NCBI RefSeq assembly: GCF_001278755.1 | Contig: NZ_CP012601.1 | Coordinates: forward strand, 1,178,001 to 1,242,000 | DNA from: Bacillus sp. FJAT-22090 | Lineage (GTDB): Bacteria > Bacillota > Bacilli > Bacillales_A > Planococcaceae | DNA length: 64,000 nucleotides | Direction of reading: 5' to 3' | Part shown: one piece after another, positions 1 to 8,431 of the stretch | Position numbering within the stretch: the first letter of the stretch is position 1 | Layout: the number at the start of each line of letters is the position of its first letter | Made by a program: the position numbers and the translations under genes | The notes under the pieces: generated by a model | What the model saw: only the letters and a program-made list of their open reading frames with translations | The model's database searches: none | What the model was told of the DNA's origin: nothing

Positions 1-1
1 T

Positions 2-1135
2 TTTTCCTTAAATAAAAACAGACTGTTTAGTACGAATATTTTTCTCGGAATCAAGGATGTCTTCGCAAGAAAAAGACTTTACGTCACAATGCTTGTAGTA
101 CTGGTGATTTCAGCATTTATAATTATTGTTCCACAAAACCTTTACAACACGATTTCTGAAAAAAGCTTCATTCAATATATGGGAATTGGAAACTACGATC
201 TGCGCATACAGACCAATATAACTGACAAAAGCGATGAAATTGTGAAGACAATCGACAGCGACAGTACCGTTTCGAAATATGCTGTTATGACAACTAAGAC
301 ATTCAAAGTAAAAACGAGTAACGGGTCAGAGGAAAATATAAAAGTTGAACTTGGTGACCATTCGGTATTTCCTATAGAGTATTCTGAGGGCAGAGCTCCT
401 GTTGCAGAAAACGAAATCTCTCTTTCGTCTATAAACGCCGATGATCTGGGCAAAAAGGTCGGCGAGGTCATGACGCTGGTGATTGAAGGGAAGGAGAAAA
501 ATCTCACGGTAAGCGGAATATATTCGGATGTCACCAACGGCGGCAAAACCGCAAAGGCTGTATTCACCGACAATTCGGCGAGCGTCATGTGGACCATCGT
601 CTGTGTTGAACTTTCTGATAAATCTCTTGTCGAAAGCAAGGTTTTAGGATATTCGGACAAATTCGATTTTGCAAAGACTTCCGACATTGATGAATTTGTT
701 TCTCAGACCCTAGGCTCGACAATAAGTTCCGTTAAAATGGCTTCCTACGCAGCAATTGCCGTTGCACTGATTATTACAGTACTAGTTACACTGTTGTTCA
801 TGAAAATGCTTATTGCAAAGGACAGATATTCCATTGCTGTCATGAAAGCGCTCAGTTTTACAAACTCGGACATTAAGACACAGTATGTTTCTCGTTCCGT
901 TTTCGTTCTGATTGTCGGAATTATTCTGGGTACGCTTCTCGCGAACACTCTCGGAGAGGTCCTTGCCGGCGCGCTTATTGCTTCGTTTGGAGCGTCAACA
1001 TTTAATTTTACAGTTAATCCGCTTACAGCGTATTTGCTAAGTCCGCTGATGATGATAGTCGCGGTGCTTATCGCTACAGTGTTGGGAACATCAGGTGCGG
1101 GGCAAATAAAAATTTCTGACAATATAAAGGAGTAG
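2..1135 (+). CDS. FtsX-like ABC transporter permease, C-terminal part (5' end outside window)
   Basis: The frame is open to the left edge, so the true start lies outside; an ATG at 89 sits inside the coding region and is probably not the start. The visible ~378 residues run: a basic juxtamembrane stretch (FARKRL), one hydrophobic helix, a ~170-residue polar extracytoplasmic domain, then three C-terminal helices (one near LIITVLVTLLFMKML). This is the second half of a FtsX/MacB-type permease. The partner ATPase begins 4 bp downstream and its ribosome site (AAAGGAG) overlaps this stop codon region, so the two form one operon. Codon choice (AACGGCGGC, GCGCTTATT and similar) is richer in G+C than genes from 2.1 kb on and resembles gut clostridia by eye, suggesting transfer. 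The substrate is unknown; peptide antibiotic export or lipoprotein handling are the usual roles of the family. Confidence 0.85.
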   Translation, partial: FSLNKNRLFSTNIFLGIKDVFARKRLYVTMLVVLVISAFIIIVPQNLYNTISEKSFIQYMGIGNYDLRIQTNITDKSDEIVKTIDSDSTVSKYAVMTTKTFKVKTSNGSEENIKVELGDHSVFPIEYSEGRAPVAENEISLSSINADDLGKKVGEVMTLVIEGKEKNLTVSGIYSDVTNGGKTAKAVFTDNSASVMWTIVCVELSDKSLVESKVLGYSDKFDFAKTSDIDEFVSQTLGSTISSVKMASYAAIAVALIITVLVTLLFMKMLIAKDRYSIAVMKALSFTNSDIKTQYVSRSVFVLIVGIILGTLLANTLGEVLAGALIASFGASTFNFTVNPLTAYLLSPLMMIVAVLIATVLGTSGAGQIKISDNIKE

Positions 1136-1139
1136 GCAT

Positions 1140-1898
1140 ATGAATAAGATTATTATCGGTGATCACATTGTGAAATCTTTTGGCGTGGACGATGAACAGC
1201 GAAATGTTCTCGACGGAGTGTCCGTTGATATAAATGAGGGTGAATTCGTTGCAGTTATGGGTCCTTCGGGATCGGGAAAATCTACACTGATGTTTGCTTT
1301 GAGTGGAATGGACAGCGTAGACGGCGGAAAGGTCGTTTTTGATGGCATGGATCTTACGGAGGTCGGGGAGAAAGAGCTTTCAGAAATACGCAGAATAAAA
1401 ATGGGATTTATATTTCAGCAGCCTACTATGCTGAAAAATCTAAATATACTCGATAACATTATTCTTCCGTCAATGCGAAACAACAGAAAAAACGCACCAA
1501 AAATATCTGAGAAGGCAAGAATGCTAATGCAAAGGGTAGGCATTGGAGATCTTGAAAAGCGCGATATTACACAGGTTTCGGGAGGTCAGCTTCAGCGTGC
1601 AGGAATATGCCGAGCGCTTATGAACAATCCGAAAATCATCTTCGGTGACGAACCTACTGGCGCTCTCAACTCTAAATCTTCGGAGGAGATTATGGACATA
1701 TTTTCCGAAATCAACTCGGACGGAACCGCGCTTATGCTTGTAACTCATGACGCAAAAGTTGCAGCTCGGACAGATCGTATTATGTTTATGCGTGACGGAA
1801 AAATCGTGAGCGAGTTGAAGCTTCCGAAGTTTGACGGGAAGGAAATTGAAAATAGAGTTGATGAAGTTACAGTTAAAATGAGAGAAGTAGGAATATGA
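1140..1898 (+). CDS. ABC transporter ATP-binding protein (MacB/LolD class)
   Basis: This cytoplasmic ATPase of 252 residues powers the FtsX-type permease encoded just upstream. It has Walker A GPSGSGKS (about residues 41-48), Q-loop FQQP, signature VSGGQ, Walker B IIFGDEPTGAL and the switch histidine in VTHD. The ~30-residue C-terminal extension is short and charged. The start is the ATG at 1140, with AAAGGAG 9 bp upstream. Base composition matches the permease and not the following genes. Sequence after the stop looks degenerate, so the foreign segment probably ends within the next 240 bp. Confidence 0.92.
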   Translation: MNKIIIGDHIVKSFGVDDEQRNVLDGVSVDINEGEFVAVMGPSGSGKSTLMFALSGMDSVDGGKVVFDGMDLTEVGEKELSEIRRIKMGFIFQQPTMLKNLNILDNIILPSMRNNRKNAPKISEKARMLMQRVGIGDLEKRDITQVSGGQLQRAGICRALMNNPKIIFGDEPTGALNSKSSEEIMDIFSEINSDGTALMLVTHDAKVAARTDRIMFMRDGKIVSELKLPKFDGKEIENRVDEVTVKMREVGI

Positions 1899-2139
1899 TT
1901 TAATTTCTTCAAGAAAAGAAAAGAAAAAAAACAACAATTAAGTATACCCTGCTCCATCGTTAAAAAAGAGGAGAGCGTACATTAATAAGTCTATGGATTT
2001 GGGTGGACTACTTGTATGGACTCCTCAAACAATTTTCATTCTCTGTGGTGAAGCGCTGATTATTGCGCTTCATCGATTACTAACGGGGGAGAGAGACAAG
2101 GTCTTATAAAAAACTACATATAAAAGGAATTTTTAAATT
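1899..2139. other. Intergenic junction between foreign ABC operon and host-like sequence
   Basis: No convincing gene. A perfect 8-bp inverted repeat (TGAAGCGC / GCGCTTCA, 2049-2072) is followed by ATTACTAACGGGGG. That arrangement resembles the hairpin-plus-ACTAACGGG repeats between genes at 12.3-17 kb, though this copy is the weakest match. The change from G+C-richer to AT-rich sequence happens in this stretch. Confidence 0.4.
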
Positions 2140-3615
2140 ATGCCAAAAAAACAATTTGTAATCGTTAAAATGTTAGTAATCACCATATTATTGCTAATGA
2201 CAAACATTAGCGGAGTTGTATTTGCAAACGAAGATGAGTCTACAAATGGTAATCTAGATATTTCTGAGATCGATGAATTTATGACCAATGAAATCGAGAG
2301 ACTGGACCTTCCTGGTGCTTCTTTGGCTATCGTAAAGGGAGATCAAGTTGAATACTTACAAGGGTATGGTTTTGCAAATGGAACAAATATAACACCGCAA
2401 ACGCCAATTGTTATTGGGTCAGTTACTAAATCCTTTACAGCGCTTGCCATTATGCAGTTAGTAGAACAAGGAAAAATTAGATTAGAAGATCCCGTGCAAT
2501 CTTATATACCTTGGTTTCAAATTGCAGATAAAGAGGAATCTAAAAAAATCACCATTCAACACTTATTGAATCAAACAAGCGGTTTTTCTACATATGATGG
2601 TCAAGTTGCTATTTCACAAGGAGATCAAACATTAAAAGAACATATACAAAGCCTGGTAAATATAGAATTGACATACCCTGTTGGGGAGCAATATCAATAT
2701 TCGAATTTGAATTATAGCATTTTAGGTTTAGTCGTCGAGGAAGTGACGAATACATCGTATAAGGACTACATAAATAAATATATATTCAAACCACTTGAAA
2801 TGAGCAATAGCTTCACTGATCCTAAAGATGATATAAACAATACAATCGCGAACGGATATCAAACAATATTCGGCATAAAAGTGACGACAGAGCAATTAAA
2901 CCATGAGGGCAATGTTCCTTCTGGTTACATTATTTCCAGTGCGGAAGATATGGCAAATTATATGATCGCACAACTGAATCAGGGAGAATTTAAAGGAAAG
3001 AGTATTTTATCATCGAATGCCATGAACACATTGCATCATCCATCATCTTTCATAGGAAATGAAACCTACTATGCGATGGGCTGGGAAGTGAATAAAGAAG
3101 GAATCTCCCATAATGGTTGGACAGAAAACACATACTCAAAAGTTCTGTTAGATGGTGAGTATGGCATCAGCCTACAAATCAATTCCATGGATTATTTTAA
3201 TCTTAATGAATATGATTCCATCGTAAGTGGAATAAACAAGCTGGTACATAATGAAGATCTTTCTATTTCTGATAGTAATCCATTTATGAAATATATAATT
3301 ATTGATTTGATTTTACTTGCATTCATCGCTTTAATTGTTTGGTCAGCTTACAGAATCTTTAAATCTAGAAATCGAAAAGTACCGACATTCCGTAAGATTC
3401 TATATGGGTTGATTATATTAGTATTTAACTGGCTGCTGCCGTTGATTATTTTAATTGGATTCCCTAAATTATTTGGCCCATTGTCTACGGTGACTTTATT
3501 TGCTCCTGGAATAGGGCACCTGTTATTTTTAATACCTTTGCTCCTTTTAATTGTGGGAGTCGTTAAATTAGGTAAAGTAACACTAACATTAAAGAAAAAT
3601 ACTTTGGATGCATAA
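2140..3615 (+). CDS. Membrane-anchored beta-lactamase-family serine hydrolase
   Basis: This 491-residue secreted serine hydrolase belongs to the class C beta-lactamase/PBP4*/D-aminopeptidase superfamily. Residues 1-29 form a signal peptide ending in VFANE. The catalytic motifs are SVTK (SxxK), YSNLNY (YxN) and HNG (HxG) near residue 330. After the ~350-residue hydrolase domain come one isolated transmembrane helix and then two or three more at the C-terminus, so the enzyme is tethered outside the cell with its domain facing the wall. Family members act on D-amino-acid peptides, beta-lactams or esters; the sequence does not tell which. Codon use is AT-rich like the bulk of the window. Confidence 0.88.
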   Translation: MPKKQFVIVKMLVITILLLMTNISGVVFANEDESTNGNLDISEIDEFMTNEIERLDLPGASLAIVKGDQVEYLQGYGFANGTNITPQTPIVIGSVTKSFTALAIMQLVEQGKIRLEDPVQSYIPWFQIADKEESKKITIQHLLNQTSGFSTYDGQVAISQGDQTLKEHIQSLVNIELTYPVGEQYQYSNLNYSILGLVVEEVTNTSYKDYINKYIFKPLEMSNSFTDPKDDINNTIANGYQTIFGIKVTTEQLNHEGNVPSGYIISSAEDMANYMIAQLNQGEFKGKSILSSNAMNTLHHPSSFIGNETYYAMGWEVNKEGISHNGWTENTYSKVLLDGEYGISLQINSMDYFNLNEYDSIVSGINKLVHNEDLSISDSNPFMKYIIIDLILLAFIALIVWSAYRIFKSRNRKVPTFRKILYGLIILVFNWLLPLIILIGFPKLFGPLSTVTLFAPGIGHLLFLIPLLLLIVGVVKLGKVTLTLKKNTLDA

Positions 3616-3669
3616 GCTCTCTAAATTCGTGAATACAGGGGGTACTACTATAACGGGTATCCCTTCTAA

Positions 3670-4065
3670 TACATTAAAGATGCAGCGGCACATCCAGAGA
3701 CTGCCTACTTGCAATATCCCTTTTTGATAGGTGCGTATATAACCGTAACACCATTTTTCGTTGCCTTGTATCAGGCTTTAATACTTTTACGCTACATTGA
3801 CCAGAATAAAGTCTTCTCGGAATTATCTGTTAGAGCTTTGAAGTATATAAAATACTGTGCAATCACCGTCAGTACATTGATAGTAGTAGGAATTATATTT
3901 GGAGTTATATTAGTTTCAAGTGAAGGTGAAGACATAACAGGTATTATAAGCTTGGGATTAATGCTCACTTTTGCTTCAATGGTGATTGGGATCTTTGCTA
4001 CTGCTCTTCAAAAACTTTTACAAGAAGCAATCGACATAAAATCAGTGAATGACTTAATAGTCTGA
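3670..4065 (+). pseudogene. 5'-truncated DUF2975 membrane protein
   Basis: From 3670 the frame reads like a DUF2975 protein (AAHPETAYLQYPFLIGAYIT, then the conserved RYIDQNKVFSELSVRALK), with three helices left. A stop at 3667 closes the frame before the usual first ~40 residues with their helix. The only internal initiator is TTG at 3709, which has no ribosome site, so the gene looks broken at its 5' end. DUF2975 genes usually sit beside a small Cro-type regulator; here an IS3-type transposase remnant follows instead, which suggests damage by a past insertion. A short functional protein from 3709 cannot be excluded. Confidence 0.6.
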
Positions 4066-4243
4066 GGTGGATTATCTAACTGATTTTAAAACAGAAAAAG
4101 AATTGATTCAAACTGTTGAGAATAATATTTACTACTATAACTATAAACGCTTCCAATAACGACTGAGCCACCGAGCTCCGATAGAATATCGAATCTCGAT
4201 GGCTCATAGTCTCTTTAGAACTGTCTACTTGACACAGGGGTAA
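4061..4243 (+). pseudogene. IS3-family transposase (OrfB) C-terminal remnant
   Basis: In one frame from 4061 the translation reads SEVDYLTDFKTEKELIQTVE, then a Y-rich stretch ending YNYKRFQ, an in-frame TAA (4157-4159), then RLSHRAPIEYR and a short tail to the stop at 4241-4243. The pattern of acidic/aromatic residues, YN-KRFQ and L--R-PIEYR is the typical C-terminus of IS3-type DDE transposases. About 55 codons remain, with no catalytic triad apart from this tail. It overlaps the end of the DUF2975 remnant, so this is scar tissue and not an active element. Confidence 0.7.
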
Positions 4244-4364
4244 GTGCAAATTTGGTCCTTTTTAATTATGATTGAAATTTCAAGAATATAGTTCTTGCTA
4301 TTATGACAGAAGCATTTGTTTGTATATCAAGGTTAATATCGTTATCTCAAAATTTATTTCAAAG

Positions 4365-5189
4365 CTATATTAGTGTTAAATGATGTAGAGAAATTTCCGG
4401 GCGACTTCCAAAACGTATATTAACGCCAGTTTGTCCTAATCCTTCGCTAATATAAAATGATTTTCCCTGATGACTATGCAATCCTTTTATCATATTTAAG
4501 CGAACTAGTTTCCCCATTTTTATAAGATGATACGGTTTCGGCCAATGAATTTGCCCCCCATGAAAATGACCAGATAGTAAATAATCATAAGGAACATCTT
4601 CCATGCTAAGTACTATGTTCGGATCATGAGTTAATACAAGATTGTATCCATCCGTCAGTCCTTCGTATGATTTATCCACGTTACTCCTATTTGTAGAGAA
4701 ATCATCTATTCCAATAATGTTAATTTTCCTCCCATTATTCCATAGCACATCATTTTCATTTATCAACGTTTTACATCCATTCTGATCTAAAACTTGCTTT
4801 AATTTAATGAAATCTGGATGTCTTAAAACATAATCGTGATTTCCAAACACTGCATAAGTTCCGTGTTTTGGATTCAAATCATTTAAAACTTTTAAATATG
4901 GTAATAGTTTAGGGATAGTACGTTTACGATCTAAAAAATCTCCCGTTAAAGCAATCAGATCAATTGACTGATCTTCTAGAATAGAATAAAGTTGCGAAGG
5001 TGAAATGGAAATGTTTTCAAGATGCATATCTGAAATATGTAATACACGAAATGGATTCCTGTCTACCTGTGTATTCACATTGGAATTAATAAACACATTA
5101 TTAAATAATACTAGCTTGGTATTTTTATATCCTTTATAAAATAAAAAAGACAGGATAGTTACAATGAAAAACGAAAACAAAATTAACAA
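4365..5189 (-). CDS. ykoQ: Membrane-anchored metallophosphoesterase, YkoQ-like
   Basis: A calcineurin-type phosphoesterase carrying the five metal-binding blocks in order: DMH, GDFLD, GNHD, LTHD and GHFHGGQ. One N-terminal helix (about residues 2-18) anchors it. I place the start at TTG 5189 because AGAGGGGG lies 7 bp upstream; a longer frame to 5318 lacks a ribosome site. That gives 274 residues. In B. subtilis, as I recall, ykoQ lies with ykoP and ykoN, the same trio found here, so the proteins probably act together on lipid or envelope glycolipid. The function of the family member itself is not established by this sequence. Confidence 0.82.
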   Translation of the reverse strand: MLILFSFFIVTILSFLFYKGYKNTKLVLFNNVFINSNVNTQVDRNPFRVLHISDMHLENISISPSQLYSILEDQSIDLIALTGDFLDRKRTIPKLLPYLKVLNDLNPKHGTYAVFGNHDYVLRHPDFIKLKQVLDQNGCKTLINENDVLWNNGRKINIIGIDDFSTNRSNVDKSYEGLTDGYNLVLTHDPNIVLSMEDVPYDYLLSGHFHGGQIHWPKPYHLIKMGKLVRLNMIKGLHSHQGKSFYISEGLGQTGVNIRFGSRPEISLHHLTLI

Positions 5190-5378
5190 GTAAATTCCCC
5201 CTCTAGGAAAATAATATAGGAGAAGTGAGAAGATTGTTAGCTTTAATTTATGGATACACAACCAGTTATGTTTATGATGAAACAAAATGAAGGATAATAA
5301 TACTAAGCATAATAGCAAATTGATTACCGATACTAAGTGGGTTCAAAAATATATTTAAAAGAAAGGAGGAAGATTGTA

Positions 5379-5600
5379 ATGAGGTTTCTTACTTGGGGTG
5401 CAATCGGGGTTGCTATTTTTGGTGTAGTTCGAGGGATGCGAAATGGTACCTTTAAACAATTTACTCAAAATATGCCGAACAAATTAAATTTACAGAACCT
5501 ACAGCAAATGACTAAACCATTGCAACAAGCGACGCAGCCATTACAAGGGATGGCAAATAACCCTTTAACCGATAAACTACCAAAGCAGCAAGGCTTCTAA
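5379..5600 (+). CDS. Small single-helix protein, Q/N-rich tail
   Basis: A 73-residue product with a strong ribosome site (AAAGGAGG, 8 bp before the ATG). One N-terminal helix (LTWGAIGVAIFGVVRGM) is followed by a soluble tail rich in Gln, Asn and Pro, with repeats of the type QQMTKPLQQATQPLQGM. It resembles the small YrzQ/DUF3918-like sporulation membrane peptides only in general layout, so I assign no function. A nested hairpin terminator follows. It is divergently transcribed from the ykoQ-like gene. Confidence 0.6.
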   Translation: MRFLTWGAIGVAIFGVVRGMRNGTFKQFTQNMPNKLNLQNLQQMTKPLQQATQPLQGMANNPLTDKLPKQQGF

Positions 5601-5642
5601 TTTGTTGTAAAAAGATATAGAAATTCTCTTTTTTTATAAATT

Positions 5643-5687
5643 GCCTATAAGCTATGCCTATAATATTAGGCAGGCCTATAGGCTTTT
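5643..5687 (+). terminator. Nested-hairpin terminator
   Basis: The outer stem GCCTATA/TATAGGC (5643-5649 with 5677-5683) encloses an inner stem GCCTA/TAGGC, followed by TTTT. It serves the small + strand gene and may work in both directions against the converging ykoP-like gene. Confidence 0.65.
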
Positions 5688-5692
5688 ATTCT

Positions 5693-6271
5693 TCAAGAAG
5701 CAATAACCTTAGATGTTTTACCATATTTTTTATATATCATATCTTTTGACATAAACAAGTAATGAGGATAAGGGGTCTTGTTACTTTTAGAAGAGTGTTT
5801 AGAATTTGAAAGGTAGTGGATTGGGTAAAGAGCAATCCGTTTATACCATAAATACGAAAGACTAGAAAATGAAACAGATTCAAACCCTAAACGCCTAAAC
5901 CCTTTATTAATCATTGTAATACCAATGATTCCTTTTATTTGTTGATTATTTTTATGATGGATAATATATAATGCAAGATCAGGTAAAGATTCCTGAACTT
6001 TCTTATAAAGATAAAGGGATTTTTTAAAATTTTCGTCCTTGTTTTTCATTTCTTCTAATATACGGACGTTATGGAGATGGATCTTGATAAGAAGGTCATT
6101 TTTTTTGATTGAAGTTCCGTCAGAAAGAACTACTTCACGTCCTTTATAACGCGTTAACCGAACACGGAAAATATTATAATTCGTGCTAATTTTTTCAAGA
6201 CATTTTAAACGAGTACAAAATAAGTAAACCTGGTCAAACATTCCCCATATTTGTATTATGAAATTTTTCAT
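5693..6271 (-). CDS. ykoP: YkoP-like conserved protein
   Basis: A 192-residue soluble protein with AGGAGG before its ATG at 6271. Features include basic N- and C-terminal ends, DGTSIKKNDLLIKIHLHN in the first half and GIIGITMINKGFRRLGF in the middle; both look like the YkoP family. It lies between ykoQ-like and ykoN-like genes, transcribed away from the latter. No catalytic motif is recognisable. The identification rests on neighbourhood and these motifs. Confidence 0.7.
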   Translation of the reverse strand: MKNFIIQIWGMFDQVYLFCTRLKCLEKISTNYNIFRVRLTRYKGREVVLSDGTSIKKNDLLIKIHLHNVRILEEMKNKDENFKKSLYLYKKVQESLPDLALYIIHHKNNQQIKGIIGITMINKGFRRLGFESVSFSSLSYLWYKRIALYPIHYLSNSKHSSKSNKTPYPHYLFMSKDMIYKKYGKTSKVIAS

Positions 6272-6411
6272 TATTGTTTACATTCCTCCTTGCATTTAGA
6301 AGTTACTATCCTGTTTAGATTAACCATTTCTCACTCTAATATTAATAAAAAATAGCTGGATATATTAGTGAATGGGGAACATACTATACAAAAAGACAGG
6401 TGGATGCATGT

Positions 6412-7536
6412 ATGAAACGGATATTATTTATGCCCTTCTTGCAAATGTCATCTGGTCATCACCAAGTAGCAAATGGAATAATAGATTCACTTCAGGAGAC
6501 TAATGACTTGTTTGAATGTGAAAAAATCGACATATTGTCGTACAGTTACGGAAATGTTGAAGGATTCATATCAAAATTTTATTTAAAATGGATTTATCTC
6601 TTTCCCAACTTATACAGCTGGTTATATAAGAAATCTGCATATAAATATAAAAATGAGGCAAAACGTTTTTATTTTTATGAATGGTTGTTCCTCTATTGGA
6701 TGGAAAAATTGATTAAAGAAAAAAGTCCGCAACTTATCATTTGTACACATGCATTACCTTCTTATTTGTTAAACCATTTAAAACAAAAAGGGAGTATATC
6801 TGTTCCAGTTATTAATGTCTATACCGATTATTTCATAAATCAAATTTGGGGATTGGAATGTATAGACTACCATTTTGTACCCACCAAAGAAATAAAAGAA
6901 GTTTTAATTGAGCGCGGAGTCAAGTCTGATCAGGTTCTTGTTACAGGGATTCCGATTCACCCACGATATAAGGCGCAGGCTAAGGTACATCATCAAAAAG
7001 ACAAATTTTCGATTTTAATATCTGGAGGTAATCTTGGTATAGGTTTAATAAAAACATTTGTTGAAACGCTCCAACCTTCAGGGAAAATTAATTATACGGT
7101 GCTTTGTGGGGAAAATAATAAGTTGTTTAATTGGATTAAACAATTGAATAATCCGTTCATTAATGCTGTACCTTATATTTCATCGAAAGAAGAAATGAAC
7201 AAATTGTACGATAAGGTTGACGCAATCATTACGAAGCCGGGAGGCGTGACGATAAGCGAATGTCTATTTAAAAGAATTCCTATCTTTATTTATCATGAGT
7301 TGCCTGGTCAGGAAGAAATTAATTTACAAAATTTAAAAAAGTGGGGTCTTGTGTATCACTTGGAGTGTTGGCGAGAAACCCCTAATTTTGAGGAAAAAAT
7401 ACTAAAGGTATTACATTGCGACAAGCTTCAGAAATTGCTGAATCAACAATTAAATACTTATCATCAACATTTATCAAAAGAGAAAGTTTCTCTCTTCATT
7501 GAAAAGCTATTAGCTGAGAACAACATAGGTAAATAA
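6412..7536 (+). CDS. ykoN: YkoN-like glycosyltransferase (MGDG synthase/GT28 type)
   Basis: A GT-B fold glycosyltransferase of the diacylglycerol glucosyltransferase/MurG group, 374 residues. The N-terminal half has the acceptor-side motif SSGHHQVANGI. The C-terminal half has the donor-binding KPGGVTISECL followed by IPIFIYHELPGQEEIN. I prefer the ATG at 6412, which has ACAGGTGG 8 bp upstream; an in-frame GTG at 6400 overlaps that site. The likely reaction is transfer of a sugar from a UDP-sugar to a lipid at the cytoplasmic membrane face. It diverges from the ykoP-like gene. Confidence 0.82.
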   Translation: MKRILFMPFLQMSSGHHQVANGIIDSLQETNDLFECEKIDILSYSYGNVEGFISKFYLKWIYLFPNLYSWLYKKSAYKYKNEAKRFYFYEWLFLYWMEKLIKEKSPQLIICTHALPSYLLNHLKQKGSISVPVINVYTDYFINQIWGLECIDYHFVPTKEIKEVLIERGVKSDQVLVTGIPIHPRYKAQAKVHHQKDKFSILISGGNLGIGLIKTFVETLQPSGKINYTVLCGENNKLFNWIKQLNNPFINAVPYISSKEEMNKLYDKVDAIITKPGGVTISECLFKRIPIFIYHELPGQEEINLQNLKKWGLVYHLECWRETPNFEEKILKVLHCDKLQKLLNQQLNTYHQHLSKEKVSLFIEKLLAENNIGK

Positions 7537-8147
7537 CATGGTTATCGCTAAATATCATGGGATGAGGAAAGTCACCATCCTTATCCTGAAATAGAGAAGA
7601 GGCTGGTCAATTAAAGTTGTTGACTGATTCTTATTCGACCAACGGATACAGGAATAATCCGATACTTTTTTTCAAACTTAATCGAAATCAACAATTTTTA
7701 AAATAAATATTTTATTGCTTTTTCGTGAGTAAAGAATAGAAAAGAAAAGTTAGTGAAATTCTCTCTAGTAATAACGAAAAAATATGGATTATGGAAGAAA
7801 GAAAAATTTCACTATGTACTCTTAAATTCTATGATATAAGAACTATAAGGCAGGAATCTATTTTGAAATTTTCAAAATAGATTTTTTTATTTATCGTAAA
7901 GATCCCCTAAAGAATGAATAAATGAGGTTTAAGACAACAATGATTCAACAGACAACAAGTGAATTACAAGTAATAAGTGCTGATTAATTGAACTTTTAAG
8001 GATTTAGAAGGTTTATTAACTAGAAGTATAAACTGCTAATTAAAGGGGTAAAATAGCGATTGTTCCAATTGACAATTAATAATTGGAAATGAATACATTT
8101 TATTTTAATAGAATTTAGAATTCAAAAGACAAAAGGAGGTGTTAATC
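7537..8147. other. Gene-free stretch before the spoVA-type operon
   Basis: About 600 bp of AT-rich sequence with no supported gene. It contains a weak stem before a T-run near 7660 (CGGAT/ATCCG) and one strong hairpin at 7855-7888. I looked for a sigma-G promoter near 8040-8130; TGAATA occurs at 8090-8095 but no CATWMTA-type -10 lies at the right distance, so no promoter is called. Confidence 0.5.
7855..7888 (+). terminator. Strong palindromic terminator-like hairpin
   Basis: A 14-bp stem (AATCTATTTTGAAA with its exact complement) and a tiny loop run straight into seven Ts. It lies ~320 bp after the ykoN-like stop and insulates the downstream spore operon. Confidence 0.65.
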
Positions 8148-8354
8148 ATGACAGTAGTAAATGACATTAAGACAGTTATAGCAGAATTGAAAAGTGCTCA
8201 GGCAAGCTTTGAAACATTTGCTCTAAGTACAGAAAATCAACAAGCGAAGTCGCTTTACCAAGATGCTGCTACACAAACCCAATCTATTGTAGATAGTATT
8301 GAACCTCGACTTCAACAAATACTACAAGAAGAACCTCAATACAAACAGGAATAA
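8148..8354 (+). CDS. DUF1657 small spore-operon protein (first copy)
   Basis: A 68-residue helical protein, the first gene of the seven-gene spoVA-type operon. AAGGAGG lies 7 bp before the ATG at 8148; a GTG at 8139 overlaps that site and is rejected. The core FETFALSTENQQAKSLY recurs almost unchanged at the C-terminus of the DUF421 protein at 11014-11874 and, more loosely, in the second DUF1657 copy at 10784. The function is unknown; it is presumably made in the forespore with its neighbours. Confidence 0.85.
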   Translation: MTVVNDIKTVIAELKSAQASFETFALSTENQQAKSLYQDAATQTQSIVDSIEPRLQQILQEEPQYKQE

Positions 8355-8364
8355 TTAATATTGA

Positions 8365-8399
8365 GAGACAAAAGGTTGGTTACCTCAACTTTTTGTCTC
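8365..8399 (+). other. Intercistronic hairpin inside the spore operon
   Basis: A 14-bp stem (GAGACAAAAGGTTG paired with CAACTTTTTGTCTC, one wobble) lies between the first DUF1657 gene and the lipoprotein gene. No T-tract follows, so it is more likely an mRNA processing or stabilising structure than a full terminator. Confidence 0.5.
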
Positions 8400-8431
8400 G
8401 AAAATAATGCATAAAATATAGAGGTGAAATC

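Noticed and set aside
1524-1937. Long minus-strand frames across the ABC ATPase gene
   Set aside because: They overlap a gene with complete Walker and signature motifs and have no family features of their own.
6220-6400. Riboswitch or T-box in the ykoP-ykoN divergent region
   Set aside because: No conserved core or strong structure found; sequence is plain AT-rich DNA.
8040-8147. Sigma-G promoter for the spoVA-type operon
   Set aside because: A TGAATA is present but no CATWMTA-like -10 lies 17-18 bp after it.
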